From: Bacteroidota bacterium
GTDB lineage: Bacteria; Bacteroidota; Bacteroidia; AKYH767-A; 2013-40CM-41-45
Direction of reading: 5' to 3'
Length of the DNA stretch: 64,000 nt
Assembly: GCA_016720935.1 (NCBI GenBank)
Contig: JADKJP010000002.1
Coordinates: forward strand, 186,001-250,000
This document shows, piece by piece, positions 38,304 to 48,089 of the stretch. The notes under the pieces are model-generated. The model saw only the letters and a list, made by a program, of their open reading frames with translations, was not told the origin of the DNA and ran no database searches. The position numbers and the translations under genes were made by a program. Position 1 is the first letter of the stretch. Each line of letters begins with the position of its first letter.

Positions 38304-40520
38304 TCACAGTTTTCTGACACGGTAGGTCCTTTTATTCCAGTTTCGGATGGCATCATAGACGGTTTGTACGTCACCGGCATTTTGAGCAGGTACAATTTCG
38401 GAATGAACAATTAATGTGCTTTCGATTAAAATATTTTGAGGGTCTTTTTGTTCTATATGTCTGATGTAATGCGCGAACCCGTTCGCAATCGTATCATTGT
38501 ATTCACCCGCATCCAGTAATTCTACGGGTTGATCGAACTGAAGCATGAAACGATGGATATCCTCAGAATTGAAGTCAGGGTAATAATTCAGATTTCTGTT
38601 TTTAGCTGAAAAATTATCGTCTACATAATTGTTAAACCATTCATTGAGTGAAAAAGTGTAATCGCCCTCTTTGTCTTTGTTTACAAAATTTGATTTTCGA
38701 AAACTATAAGTAAATGAAGCATTGTAAGGAAATACGGAGCTTATCTCATCTTTTTCTATTGTTGCCTTTTGTCCGGCATCGGCCAGATCAAGAACCGATT
38801 TGTAGTAATTCGGACTAATGGTAGTGTCCTTTGCTTCGTATAAAAAGTAACCTCTGGTTAGTGTAGAAAATTGTCCGCTCAGTTTTAATTTTCCCTTTGT
38901 ATTCGCTGAATACGAATCAAGAGATATTTGAACCAGCCCATTTGTTCTTCTTGTATTGTCAGCATGATCACTTTTTGGTGTTCGAATAAATTTAAATTCA
39001 ACATCAGGCAGAACATCTTTTTTCTGAGTAGCGGGAAGATGTTGTGGCACCAGTGGTGCAATTACATTTTCATAATAAAAGGGAAGTTCATTCGCTTCGT
39101 AACCAAAACGGCTGCTTTTTGGGTAATAGAAATTCAGCTGGTTGTTTTGAGGAAGCACATAACAGAATTCTTCAGATCCCATGCGTTCATATTGTGCAGG
39201 ATTAATCGCGTCTGTTCGCTTGTCATGTAAAATTGTTAAATAATATTCCCGATCCACACGTAAAAATAGTTCCTCATATAATCGTAAACGGCTGATGTAA
39301 CGGAGCGTTTTATTTTCAATATTTTTCCCAAACTTCTCCAAACCATTATCAGATCCCTCGATAAAATCTATATCATCAAGGTAATTGAATTCATCCGCAA
39401 TCGTATGTTGAATGACTGACATTATTGTGGAGGCTGATGTGTCTGCGGCTTTTCTGATTTCATCATCAAAGAATGCATTCATACGAGTGGTAGAATTGTC
39501 CATTTTTTTGAGCTGCAATTTCAGATTGTCTTTTTCAAAACCCAGCAAAGGCGATAGCGCATACCACCAGGGATAAGGTAAAGGATACATGACCAGACCG
39601 CTGTTATCTCCGGTTTGACCGTAATCGAGGTGATGAATATAAAATGTGAGATATGGCAATTCATTTATTGGACGGCCTCCGCTTTCGTTAATTCCGCCTT
39701 TTAAATTTTTCTCCCGGTAGATGTAATCTTTGTATTTCATTGTATTTCCCTGAACAATTTGAGTATCCACCGGAGCCGCCCCATTGTGATTGAAAATCAT
39801 ATAGGTGTCATTTAATTTGTGTCGAAAAGTAAGTTGGTAATTTTGTTTTGGGAGATCACTGTTAAAGTACAAATGAGATGAGGGCTGATAAGTAAAAGAC
39901 CCTTCATAGGCGTACTCCATTTCCAGTTCATCACCAACCTGAAGATTAGTGATCTTAAAAATCCAATTGTAAAAAGTCAAATCTCTTCCAGCACGTGGCT
40001 GAATCTCTACTTCCTGGTTTTCCTGTATTTCTGCGGGCTGCACTTTACCATCCGGCTTCCAGATCCTTGCGGAAAAATAGCGGATGCACTCAAATTCACC
40101 TCTCGGCCGGCGAATTTTGTCTCTTTTCAAATATGGTACAATGTTCAGATCGTGAGAAGGGTCAAAACTCTCAGGCAATGCAAAGCTGTTATGTTTCTGG
40201 ATGCCGGCAGTTGTGAGATATTTAATCCGAATGTGTTTCTGCACGATAGGCGACTTGCTATCGGAGGATTCATCGACATAAAAACCCCTTCCTGAGGTCG
40301 AAATATAATTGTATGGCGGAGCCTGGTTACCGGAAATATTATACAGGCATTTTTCATCAAGAATTACTGCGTCTTCTTTTTCAAAAACGGGATCAACTGA
40401 AATTGCGACTGGCTTTTCCGCAGGCCATGAAAAATCTGCTTTCCGATAACTGAAACTTTGAGATTTAGCCGGCTGAAAAATGTGGAGGTATAAAATAAAA
40501 GCGAGAATGAATTTTTTCAT
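38304..40520 (-). CDS. Secreted DUF3857-like hypothetical protein
   Basis: The 738-residue protein has a signal peptide (ILAFILYLHIFQPAKS). Residues about 75-260 have the alternating pattern of DUF3857 domains (VQKHIRIKYLTTAGIQKH, GKVQPAEIQENQEVE, FKITNLQVGDELEMEYAY), often seen before transglutaminase domains. A long helical middle (WWYALSPLLGFEKDN, about 320-420) and a beta-rich C-terminus follow. A transglutaminase Cys-His-Asp triad is not evident, so the active part may be absent. Probably periplasmic or surface protein. It has its own leader region. Confidence 0.6.
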   Translation of the reverse strand: MKKFILAFILYLHIFQPAKSQSFSYRKADFSWPAEKPVAISVDPVFEKEDAVILDEKCLYNISGNQAPPYNYISTSGRGFYVDESSDSKSPIVQKHIRIKYLTTAGIQKHNSFALPESFDPSHDLNIVPYLKRDKIRRPRGEFECIRYFSARIWKPDGKVQPAEIQENQEVEIQPRAGRDLTFYNWIFKITNLQVGDELEMEYAYEGSFTYQPSSHLYFNSDLPKQNYQLTFRHKLNDTYMIFNHNGAAPVDTQIVQGNTMKYKDYIYREKNLKGGINESGGRPINELPYLTFYIHHLDYGQTGDNSGLVMYPLPYPWWYALSPLLGFEKDNLKLQLKKMDNSTTRMNAFFDDEIRKAADTSASTIMSVIQHTIADEFNYLDDIDFIEGSDNGLEKFGKNIENKTLRYISRLRLYEELFLRVDREYYLTILHDKRTDAINPAQYERMGSEEFCYVLPQNNQLNFYYPKSSRFGYEANELPFYYENVIAPLVPQHLPATQKKDVLPDVEFKFIRTPKSDHADNTRRTNGLVQISLDSYSANTKGKLKLSGQFSTLTRGYFLYEAKDTTISPNYYKSVLDLADAGQKATIEKDEISSVFPYNASFTYSFRKSNFVNKDKEGDYTFSLNEWFNNYVDDNFSAKNRNLNYYPDFNSEDIHRFMLQFDQPVELLDAGEYNDTIANGFAHYIRHIEQKDPQNILIESTLIVHSEIVPAQNAGDVQTVYDAIRNWNKRTYRVRKL

Positions 40521-40661
40521 GAGAAAGTTTATAAATAATAATTATCGAATATTAGAAAAAATATTTTACATCTGAAAAACAGCACTATTTATTTTTTTAT
40601 TAGGGTTCAGAATTTCCTCTTCCGGTCAAAAAACCGTACTATTGCCGCCTAATGAGCAACT

Positions 40662-41243
40662 ATGGATTTTGAAGCGGAATTGAAGGAAAGAAGCGGTAAT
40701 ACCTGTGAACTTTGCGGATCAGTGAATGAACTTTCGGTATATACCGTACCACCAAATACAAATATTCAGGCAAGCACTTGCGTTTATGTCTGTGAAAAGT
40801 GTTTGAAACAAATCGAGAAGAAAGAAGAACTCGATCCTGCGCATTGGTCATGTTTAAAGGACAGCATGTGGAGCGAAGTCCCGGCTGTGCAAGTAGTGTC
40901 ATGGCGGCTTCTAAACAGAATGAAACACGAATCCTGGGCTGCGGATGCGATTGATATGATGTATTTCGACGACGATCAGATGGAGTGGGCTAAGGCTACA
41001 GGCGAACATCTTGAATCAGAAAATGATGAAATGCACCGCGATAGCAATGGCGCATTGTTGCAGACAGGAGATTCAGTTACCCTTATCAAATCCCTTGATG
41101 TAAAAGGTTCCCAGATCAACGCGAAGATTGGAACCGTTGTGAAGAATATTAAACTTGTTGCCGATAATACCGCACAAATAGAAGGTAAAATAGAAGGACA
41201 ACAAATAGTTATTCTGACAAAATTTGTCAGAAAGTCTTCTTAA
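40662..41243 (+). CDS. phnA: PhnA/YjdM zinc-ribbon protein
   Basis: The 193-residue protein matches the PhnA family, named for a link to phosphonate utilisation that has not been borne out as enzymatic. Two CxxC pairs form an N-terminal zinc ribbon: C15/C18 in TCELCGS and C44/C47 in VCEKCLK. The C-terminal third (GDSVTLIKSLDVKGSQ, IGTVVKNIKLV, IVILTKFVRK) is the SH3-like PhnA domain. The start at ATG 40662 follows a 140 bp gap from the divergent DUF3857 gene. The cellular role is not established. Confidence 0.88.
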   Translation: MDFEAELKERSGNTCELCGSVNELSVYTVPPNTNIQASTCVYVCEKCLKQIEKKEELDPAHWSCLKDSMWSEVPAVQVVSWRLLNRMKHESWAADAIDMMYFDDDQMEWAKATGEHLESENDEMHRDSNGALLQTGDSVTLIKSLDVKGSQINAKIGTVVKNIKLVADNTAQIEGKIEGQQIVILTKFVRKSS

Positions 41244-41277
41244 GCATTAGGATCAATTACAAAACATTGAAACCTTG

Positions 41278-41306
41278 AAGCCATCACAAGAGTGATGGCT
41301 TTTTTT
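41278..41306 (+). terminator. Rho-independent terminator of phnA
   Basis: Stem AAGCCATCAC-AAGA-GTGATGGCTT followed by TTTTT, 35 bp beyond the PhnA stop. Confidence 0.9.
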
Positions 41307-41316
41307 ATAAATTAAA

Positions 41317-41346
41317 AGCGCAGTCGTTCTGCGAGACGACTGCGCT
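41317..41346 (-). terminator. Terminator of the minus-strand lipoprotein
   Basis: A perfect 11 bp stem AGCGCAGTCGT / ACGACTGCGCT with an 8-base loop. Read on the minus strand it ends in TTTT, consistent with termination of the gene ending at 41446. Confidence 0.6.
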
Positions 41347-41445
41347 AAATAAAAAAGGCTCAAAAAAATAAATCTTTAAATCTTCAATAATTCAACAGGG
41401 ACTTGTATTATAGGGAACATTATCCCTTGTTTGAGTGAGAAGGAT

Positions 41446-42186
41446 TTAAAGTTGTGTGATAGTCCAGGTGACATCTTTTATTGCCGGGAATAAAGCGGAA
41501 GCGCCACCTGTAGTATGAATCGTATGTGTACCTCGGGAAAGTGGTTTGAGCATAATCCAGTAGCCACCAATGACAGCTTGTTGTTGCGTTCCATCAATAC
41601 AGAAATTACTGTTGAAACAAGGATCACCAACATAATTAAAGATGGGTGAAATCGCCTGGTAGTCCGTTACATTGTTTATCGTTTGACCGTCAATTGTAAG
41701 GGTCAATTGATCCATGTATGGAACAATACCTCTTACATCACCATCTATGGCGCTTAACAATTCTCCACAACCTGTGTTTGCAAAATAATAGATCAGCGGG
41801 AAGAACACGGATTTACCTCTTGGAACAGTAACCGAACGGGTGACCGGAGTTCCTGATGGAGCGCCGGCGAGGAAAAATACATGACCATGTTGATTTTGAT
41901 TTTGAAATGCTCCGGTTTGATCCAGGTAGGGTGAATGCGTACAATCAAATTGAAATGTCCATTTGAATAATTCTGCTGCCCACTCCCCATAACTTTTTCC
42001 GTACATATGTGCCTGGGCCGGGAAAAGAATGGAATTACAATGTCTCTCTGAACTCAGTGAAGGATCTTCTCCGGTTGAAGACATTGGACTCATGTCATCG
42101 GTTTTCTGACAAGCATTCAGGCTAAATAAACCTGAAATAAGCAAAGTGGCAAATCCTGCTTTGAATAAATTTTTGAAAATTTTCAT
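41446..42186 (-). CDS. Lipoprotein of unknown function
   Basis: The 246-residue protein carries a lipobox at FSLNAC (Cys about 26), so it should be membrane-anchored. The mature part contains paired aromatic and Cys-rich beta strands (WAAELFKWTFQFDC, GKSVFFPLIYYFANTGCGEL, GYWIMLKPLSRGTHTIHTTG). A GTHTI...GG pattern suggests an Ig-like or CARDB-like sandwich. It is not recognised as an enzyme. It is adjacent to a T9SS protein on the same strand but about 200 bp apart, so a shared transcript is uncertain. Confidence 0.6.
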   Translation of the reverse strand: MKIFKNLFKAGFATLLISGLFSLNACQKTDDMSPMSSTGEDPSLSSERHCNSILFPAQAHMYGKSYGEWAAELFKWTFQFDCTHSPYLDQTGAFQNQNQHGHVFFLAGAPSGTPVTRSVTVPRGKSVFFPLIYYFANTGCGELLSAIDGDVRGIVPYMDQLTLTIDGQTINNVTDYQAISPIFNYVGDPCFNSNFCIDGTQQQAVIGGYWIMLKPLSRGTHTIHTTGGASALFPAIKDVTWTITQL

Positions 42187-42385
42187 GTGATTTAGTTTAA
42201 AAATTAATGAATATAAATTTTGGGTGATATTGATTTTAAAATTGGAACCAGATTTTTAAAAGAATTTATTGAATACAAATGCGATGTAAAGTTGTAGTGA
42301 AAAAGCAAGGTTGCTACCTGCATAAAGATGGAGCGTTTCTTCATCCCCGCGTATGGAGCCGTCAACTGGCAATTTCAGCACTGCT

Positions 42386-42991
42386 TTAATTTAGTATTAT
42401 TTTCCCCTGGGAAGTTTTCCCATCCATATCACGGAGTCTGTATAGGTAAATACCCTTATCTTTCTCCAATAAATCAATTGTGGTTTGTGTGCCTGCTATA
42501 CATGAATGAAAGATCATTCTTCCTTGCATATCAAAAACATCAAGTTCACTCTTATCGGCCAGGCCTGTCATATGGAAAAGACCAGTGCCGGGATTTGGAA
42601 ATAATTCAAAACCCCAACGTTCAGTATATTCATCTACCGCTGTCAGTGTTGACTGACAATTCCCAAAAAACCCGGTAACATCACCACAACCCGGAGTGAC
42701 CAATGCCCAGGTACCTACACCGTAACATGGTGGATCGGGAAGAGAAGTAAAGGAATTTGAATAACCGATAGAAAACCCTGGAAGATAAACGATGACCCAT
42801 TCATTGGATGCCGGATTCCATTCAATGGAATATTGTCCGCTTCCATCATGGTAAATGTTTCTACCGGTCGGGTCCGTGGAATAATAGGTAAACGTATTGG
42901 AGCCACAACCACTGAGAATGATTGTAATTTGTGAAAAAGCAAATGCATTGCACAAAAACAACAGCAATGATGTAATGTAAATTTTTTTCAT
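42386..42991 (-). CDS. Small secreted protein with T9SS type A domain
   Basis: The 201-residue protein has a signal peptide (MKKIYITSLLLFLCNAFAFS). Residues about 22-110 are Gly/Ser/Cys-rich with conserved YSIEWNPASNEWVIVYLPG, and the final 80 residues (ELFPNPGTGLFHMTGL to GKIILN) are a T9SS type A sorting domain. The effector part is unknown. Cysteines at about 29, 88, 102 and 111 may form disulfides. It may be a small exported cell-surface protein. Confidence 0.8.
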   Translation of the reverse strand: MKKIYITSLLLFLCNAFAFSQITIILSGCGSNTFTYYSTDPTGRNIYHDGSGQYSIEWNPASNEWVIVYLPGFSIGYSNSFTSLPDPPCYGVGTWALVTPGCGDVTGFFGNCQSTLTAVDEYTERWGFELFPNPGTGLFHMTGLADKSELDVFDMQGRMIFHSCIAGTQTTIDLLEKDKGIYLYRLRDMDGKTSQGKIILN

Positions 42992-43367
42992 ACAGATAAG
43001 TTTAGATTAACAATGTTAAATTGATTAGATGATATTGTCCGCTTTGGTAATGCCGGGAACAATGCGGCATATTTTTATATTCTGCACAGAATGGAAAATA
43101 TTTATTTTGAAATTCATTCAGATAAAGCACCCCTCATCTTACAATCCCAATCGATTCGGAAAGAAATTTTACTGAGCGCAATTTTTTCCAACCATACATG
43201 AGTCCATGTATTATTTTCGAAGTAGCATGTTTGTCGAAAATAATGTATGAATTTGCACAACGAAATTAGATCGCCCCTTCACAAGGACAACTGCACAATG
43301 ATGTAGTCTTGAAAAAAGTAAATCCAGGCTCAATCAAAAGATTCAACTGAAAAATGCCAATTGGATT
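42992..43367. other. Intergenic spacer, nothing recognised
   Basis: A 376 bp AT-rich spacer between the T9SS protein and the response regulator, both on the minus strand. No coding or hairpin signal of note was found. Confidence 0.5.
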
Positions 43368-44003
43368 TTACACAATCTTGTGTTTGATGGCTTTGATAAT
43401 GGCTTCAGATTTTGAGTGAACATGAAGCTTTTCATAAATGTTTCGTGAATGAAAACGGACTCCATCCAATGAAATAGAACAGGCTTCAGCGATCATTTTG
43501 TAACTCAATCCTTCTACGAGCAATTGAAGTACCTGAATCTCCCGATCGGACAAATTAAAATTTTCCTTCTTGCCGAATTTCATATTTCTTTGAAAGGCCA
43601 GCAACACCTTTCTTGCAATGGATGAACTCATCGGCGAGCCGCCGGATTGCACATCCTGTAACGCGCTGAGTAACATTGCCGGGGGCGTATTTTTCAATAG
43701 ATAACCTGAAGCTCCTGCACAAATTGCTTCAAAAACTTTGTCTTCATCCGAAAAAACAGATTGAATAAGGATATTTACTGCGGGAAATTTGATTTTTATT
43801 TGTCTGGTCGCTTCAATACCGGAAATCCCCGGCAGATCAATGTCCATCAATGCAACATCTGGTTCAGCTTTTTCCACGCGATGATCGAGATCGCCTGCAT
43901 CCGGATAGGCGCCCACACAAATAAATCCTTCAGTGCCGTTAATTAGCTGGCACATCATTTCTCTCAGCTGTTGATTATCTTCAAAAATGATTATTTTAAG
44001 CAT
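43368..44003 (-). CDS. NarL/FixJ-type response regulator
   Basis: The 211-residue regulator has a receiver domain (E8/D9 acidic pair, phospho-acceptor D54 in ALMDIDLPGI, K104 region in SGYLLKNTPP) and a C-terminal LuxR helix-turn-helix (about 150-208: LSDREIQVLQLLVEGLSYKM, DGVRFHSRNIYEKLHVHSKSEA). It binds DNA when phosphorylated. The upstream sensor at 44106-47114 lies on the same strand with 102 bp between them, so it is its likely partner. Target genes are unknown. Confidence 0.93.
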   Translation of the reverse strand: MLKIIIFEDNQQLREMMCQLINGTEGFICVGAYPDAGDLDHRVEKAEPDVALMDIDLPGISGIEATRQIKIKFPAVNILIQSVFSDEDKVFEAICAGASGYLLKNTPPAMLLSALQDVQSGGSPMSSSIARKVLLAFQRNMKFGKKENFNLSDREIQVLQLLVEGLSYKMIAEACSISLDGVRFHSRNIYEKLHVHSKSEAIIKAIKHKIV

Positions 44004-44105
44004 GTGAATTCCGATTGAAATGTTTATTGCGCAGTGATCTTTAATGAATGAATGGTTAAAGTTAGTCTGATAATACCTGAAAATTACTACATATTTATGC
44101 TGTCC

Positions 44106-47100
44106 CTATAAACTCAAGACAAAGTGCGAACCACTTCCAGGGGCAGATTGGATTGTCAATTCAGCTCCGAGTTCAAAGGATCGTTTTTGCATATTTTTCA
44201 ACCCGTTTCCTTCATATTTATTTTCAGTATTGAAGCCAATACCGTTGTCGCGGACGGAAATACTGATTCTCTCACGTGATGAAGAAATTTGAATTTCCAC
44301 CCGGGTGCACTGACTGTGTTTAAGTATGTTGTGCATCATCTCTTTAAAGATCAGATATAAATTCCGGCGTTCTTCCATGGTGAATTTTTTAGCTTCCGTG
44401 CCGGGCTCTACATCAAATGTATAATGGATCTCTTTCAATTTTAAATTTTCCGCGACAAAATATTTCATTCTCTGAATCAGCGATTCCGCCGCGTCATTCT
44501 CCGGATTTACGCTCCATACAATATCGCTCATATTGTCAATCAACCGTCGCGATGTTTCGCCTATACGATTCAAATAACTGTCGGAGCCGGATTCCTGCTT
44601 TCCGGATTTCATTTTTACCAATTCCGTCATGTACGAAATACTGCTGAGCGAAGATCCAATGTCATCATGCAGATCGTTAGCAATTTTGTTCCTGATTTTT
44701 TGTGCAAGCAGCAGCCGGCTCAGTTTTACACGGTAATACGTGATAATAATGGATACAATCAGCAGCAGCAAAAGGAAAATTTCAAGGACAATAAACCATG
44801 GTTTTTTGTAGTAAGGGGCATTTACAAGAATATCAATAGGGGACGAAGATTCCTGCCAATGAGTTCCATCACTGGATACACGTAAGCGAAAATGGTATGA
44901 ACCCGTCGGGAGATCTGTGAATCCGATTGACTGATGCTGCCCAAGGTATATCCAATTGGTATCATAGCCTTCCAGTTTGTAAGAATAGAAGAGCCGGTCT
45001 TCTACTCCAAAAACAGGTGTTGTGTATTCAATGGTAATGTATTTGTCGAGGTAATCAACTTCCAGTATTTTATTTTCTTTCAAAGCTACTTCCTTACCCA
45101 TCACTTTTAAGGAAAGTAGCACCGGACGTACCGGACGAGAAGACTTAATGACACTGTCAGGGTGAAATGAAAATAGCACATTCGTACACAGTCCGTAAAT
45201 AATATTTTGCTGGTTGTCAAAATGCAACGCGGAAATCTCATCTTCCGGAATACCATCAATACTTTTGAAATTTACGATCCGGGTTTCTGAAGAATCCAAT
45301 AGGGACAGTCCATTTACTGTTGCGACCCAAAGCTGCATCTGCGCGTCCGTCGATATGCTATTAATGTTATTGGAGGGAAGACCGTTCTGACGACTGAACT
45401 GTTTCAATACATAAGTGTTCATGTCAAGTTTAAAAACACCACTGTTAGTACCAACCCACATGTAATTTTTTGTCGCGAAAAAGCAATTTACCTGTTCATC
45501 AAATCCCGTCCCTTTTTTTCCACGATTAAAACGGAACGAGCCTGTGCTATAATCAAAAATTGCAATCCCTTTACTTCTGGCATGGCCCATCCACACACGA
45601 CCAGCTGCATCTTCTGCTATCGATGTAAAATTCCGGAACGGGAAATTATTTTCTCCCGGTTGATTCAGGGAAAAATGCCGGCATGAGTGAAATAGAGAAT
45701 CTGTTTGCAATACCCCAAGACCTTTTCCAAGCGAGATCCAAATAAATTTATTTTTGTCTCTGAAAAATCCGGTTATCGGAATAGTATCAGTTGCAAAAAT
45801 TCCATCAACAGGAATCCTGATTTTTGCAATTCTTCCGCTAACAGGATCGAGGTAATACAAACCGGAAAAGGTTCCGAACCATAGTTTACCACCCACATCG
45901 AGGAGATCAAAAATATAATTGTAGCCATCCTGCGGACCGGTGGAGTACCAATGATTTTTTCCGGATTGTATTTGATGCTCACAAATTGAACCGCCCCATT
46001 CAGCACACCACACAGAAGTATCTGTTATCAGAAAAGTATTGAGAGGTTCCTTATTGATGACGGACGAATCATCATGTTCCTGCCCGCAGACCAGTATGGC
46101 GTTTATTTTCGTTAATGGTAATACATCCAGTCCTCCATCTGTACACAACCAGGTGTTTCCATTGTTGTCCTCGACAATATCCTTCACATCATTCCAACAC
46201 AATGAACCCGGTTGATTGTCGATATGAAAAAAGTGCTCCTGCATTTGACCCGACAAGTTGTATTTAAATACTCCGTCAGAAGAGGTAGTCAGCCATATAT
46301 TATTTCCGGACGACCAGGCAATCCCGAAATAATTTATCCTTTCATCAGTAATTAATTTAAACAATACTGTTGCATGACCGGATTTATCAAAGCGGATTAT
46401 TTCCTGATCATGTGAAAGTGTAACAATTTCATTGTACGGATTCACCAAAAAATCAATACAAGAAAATGAATAAACTTCCTTTCCCGGGTCCGTGTTGTAA
46501 TTTTGCACGGAAAATATTTTTCCATCCACCGTAACTCTGTTGAGAAAATTGCTCTTGTTGATCCATACATTACCGTTGCTGTCTTCCTCTATTCTGAATA
46601 CATAGGAGTTGCCATACAGGTTTTTATAGGGGAAATTCATGTTCTGATAAACAGAATCCAGACAATAAACAGCGTGTTGAGTAGCGATCCAGAGCCGGTC
46701 ATGATGATCGACAAGAATCTGTCCTATCCCAACCGCGTATTCTTCGGAAGCAGGAGCAGGAGGGACGAAAACGGTACGAAATGAATTCCCTGCCGGATCG
46801 TATTCTGAAACACCATGAGAGGTCGCGATGAGAATTTTTCCATCCGACCTTTCCTGTACATTCGCGATTACATTGCCACACAAAGAATTTGAATCTCCCG
46901 GAATCGAAAAGTAATTTTTAAAAGAATGCCCGTCGTAACGGCTCAATCCATCCGTTGTGCTGATCCAGATGAAACCTTTACTGTCTTCAAAAGCATGCCA
47001 GGCTCGGTTGCCGGAAAGCCCGTTGTGGGTAGTGAGATGGATTAGCTTTTGAAAGGAGTGAGCATGTAGATTCAGACAAACTAAAGAAAAAATTATCAGG

Positions 47101-47114
47101 AGATAATATCTCAT
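44106..47114 (-). CDS. Reg_prop/Y_Y_Y sensor histidine kinase (LytS/NarX-like)
   Basis: The 1002-residue sensor has a signal peptide, about 650 residues of periplasmic beta-propeller repeats of the two-component regulator propeller type (GLSRYDGHSFKNY, GNTWLCTDGGLDVL, MWVGTNSGVFKLD) and a Y_Y_Y-like domain before one membrane helix near residues 757-780 (WFIVLEIFLLLLLIVSIIIT). The cytoplasmic kinase has HisKA_3 with phospho-His in IANDLHDDIGSSLSSISYM and HATPase motifs SVRDNGIGFN and GNGLKNMQKR. No receiver or AraC domain is fused, unlike SusR-type hybrids. The partner response regulator follows at 43368. Confidence 0.92.
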   Translation of the reverse strand: MRYYLLIIFSLVCLNLHAHSFQKLIHLTTHNGLSGNRAWHAFEDSKGFIWISTTDGLSRYDGHSFKNYFSIPGDSNSLCGNVIANVQERSDGKILIATSHGVSEYDPAGNSFRTVFVPPAPASEEYAVGIGQILVDHHDRLWIATQHAVYCLDSVYQNMNFPYKNLYGNSYVFRIEEDSNGNVWINKSNFLNRVTVDGKIFSVQNYNTDPGKEVYSFSCIDFLVNPYNEIVTLSHDQEIIRFDKSGHATVLFKLITDERINYFGIAWSSGNNIWLTTSSDGVFKYNLSGQMQEHFFHIDNQPGSLCWNDVKDIVEDNNGNTWLCTDGGLDVLPLTKINAILVCGQEHDDSSVINKEPLNTFLITDTSVWCAEWGGSICEHQIQSGKNHWYSTGPQDGYNYIFDLLDVGGKLWFGTFSGLYYLDPVSGRIAKIRIPVDGIFATDTIPITGFFRDKNKFIWISLGKGLGVLQTDSLFHSCRHFSLNQPGENNFPFRNFTSIAEDAAGRVWMGHARSKGIAIFDYSTGSFRFNRGKKGTGFDEQVNCFFATKNYMWVGTNSGVFKLDMNTYVLKQFSRQNGLPSNNINSISTDAQMQLWVATVNGLSLLDSSETRIVNFKSIDGIPEDEISALHFDNQQNIIYGLCTNVLFSFHPDSVIKSSRPVRPVLLSLKVMGKEVALKENKILEVDYLDKYITIEYTTPVFGVEDRLFYSYKLEGYDTNWIYLGQHQSIGFTDLPTGSYHFRLRVSSDGTHWQESSSPIDILVNAPYYKKPWFIVLEIFLLLLLIVSIIITYYRVKLSRLLLAQKIRNKIANDLHDDIGSSLSSISYMTELVKMKSGKQESGSDSYLNRIGETSRRLIDNMSDIVWSVNPENDAAESLIQRMKYFVAENLKLKEIHYTFDVEPGTEAKKFTMEERRNLYLIFKEMMHNILKHSQCTRVEIQISSSRERISISVRDNGIGFNTENKYEGNGLKNMQKRSFELGAELTIQSAPGSGSHFVLSL

Positions 47115-47306
47115 ACCATTACTATCAAAGGTAATTTGCGCCTAAAAACGCTATGCTTTTGTTCCGTTCTGAATTTAAATATATCAATAATTTTGTAAAA
47201 GAGAATATATAAAAGGAGTAGCAGCCTATTGTTTAATAAATCAGGACATTGGGATGTTACTTCATCAAAGATTTTGAGTTGGTATAGAATTGTATGTTTT
47301 CTTAAA

Positions 47307-47376
47307 ACTTCCACTTCCACTTCCACTTCCACTTCCACTTCCACTTCCACTTCCACTTCCACTTCCACTTCCACTT
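47307..47376. repeat. Hexanucleotide microsatellite (ACTTCC)n
   Basis: Eleven full units plus four bases of ACTTCC (70 bp). Reading on the minus strand gives a meaningless EVEV frame. Fits slippage within the first downstream repeat copy. Confidence 0.95.
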
Positions 47377-47520
47377 ATAACTAAAACAGCCACCTTCCTC
47401 TAGCGGCTGTTCATTAAAGATTTTGAGTTTGTAGTAGTGTATGTCAATGCATGTTTCAAGAAAACTTAAAACTTCCACTTACTCTTCCACTTGAAACTAA
47501 CAATGTCTTATAAAAACAAA

Positions 47521-47547
47521 AACGGCCACCTGAATAAGGTGGCCGTT
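47521..47547 (-). terminator. Terminator of tRNA-Asn
   Basis: Perfect 11 bp stem AACGGCCACCT, loop of five, AGGTGGCCGTT. On the minus strand it is followed by TTTGTTTTT, about 100 bp beyond the 3' end of the tRNA. Confidence 0.75.
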
Positions 47548-47643
47548 CATCAGAGATTTTGAGTTCGTGGTGTAAGTATATGTGTAAGTGCAGGTTTTAA
47601 GAAAACGTCTACTTCCACTTACTCTTCCACTTGAAACTCTCCG

Positions 47644-47717
47644 CTCTCCCTCCTGGGCTCGAACCAGGGACCCTCTGATTAACAGTCAGATGCTCTAACC
47701 AGCTGAGCTAAGGAAGA
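47644..47717 (-). tRNA. tRNA-Asn (anticodon GTT)
   Basis: The minus strand folds as a standard cloverleaf of 74 nt: acceptor TCTTCCT pairs with AGGGAGA (one G-T), D-arm GCTC-AGCTGGTTA-GAGC, anticodon arm TCTGA-CTGTTAA-TCAGA with GTT, and T-arm CCTGG-TTCGAGC-CCAGG; discriminator G. The 3' CCA is not encoded. Confidence 0.97.
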
Positions 47718-48089
47718 ATTCAATTTTGAATTCCAGTTTCTGGTGATTTTGCCCGTTTTAGGGGTTTTTTCATCAGAATTAAGGAAGATTGTTCCTTCGC
47801 TTTGAACCTTCAAGGCGAAGACCAACCTTTTTCCCGCTGAAGCCATCACGCCGAAACGTGACTAAAGCATACAGATCAAAGGTATTTTAGGGGCGACAAA
47901 AGTAATGAATCTGGCTAAAAATACAAGGCAATTTTAAAAAATCCATTGAAAAAGGACATGATCCTCCATCCTTTCTATGAGGATTCAATAAAATCACATA
48001 ATTCACTATATTTGATATTCCTGAATCAAATCTTGAAAAGCTTGTTTTTCATTACTTTAGATTAAAACGGAGATTTTATCGCCCCAATC
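47718..48089. other. Intergenic spacer with inverted repeat
   Basis: Spacer between tRNA-Asn and the LuxR-type regulator. Holds a near-perfect inverted repeat at 47795-47820 (CTTCGCTTTGAA / TTCAAGGCGAAG, tiny CC centre) and a TATATTTG element at 48007-48014 that could drive the gene starting at 48090. No coding signal. Confidence 0.4.

Larger units (their letters stand above)
47264..47640. repeat. Three degenerate repeats downstream of tRNA-Asn
   Basis: Three segments begin TTCATCARAGATTTTGAGTT- and end in AAAACTTCCACTT-type sequence. Starts are about 47264, 47411 and 47546. Two carry a hairpin at their left edge (AACAGCC/GGCTGTT 47385-47411 and AACGGCCACCT/AGGTGGCCGTT 47521-47547). Copies are about 130-150 bp apart and diverged, which looks like local tandem duplication. 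Confidence 0.65.

Noticed and set aside
44106..47114. SusR-type hybrid two-component system controlling a PUL
   Set aside because: No receiver or AraC domain is fused to the kinase and no SusC/SusD or glycoside hydrolase genes are nearby.
47111..47374. Minus-strand frame with EVEVEVEV repeat
   Set aside because: It is the translation of the ACTTCC microsatellite, overlapping the sensor kinase start.
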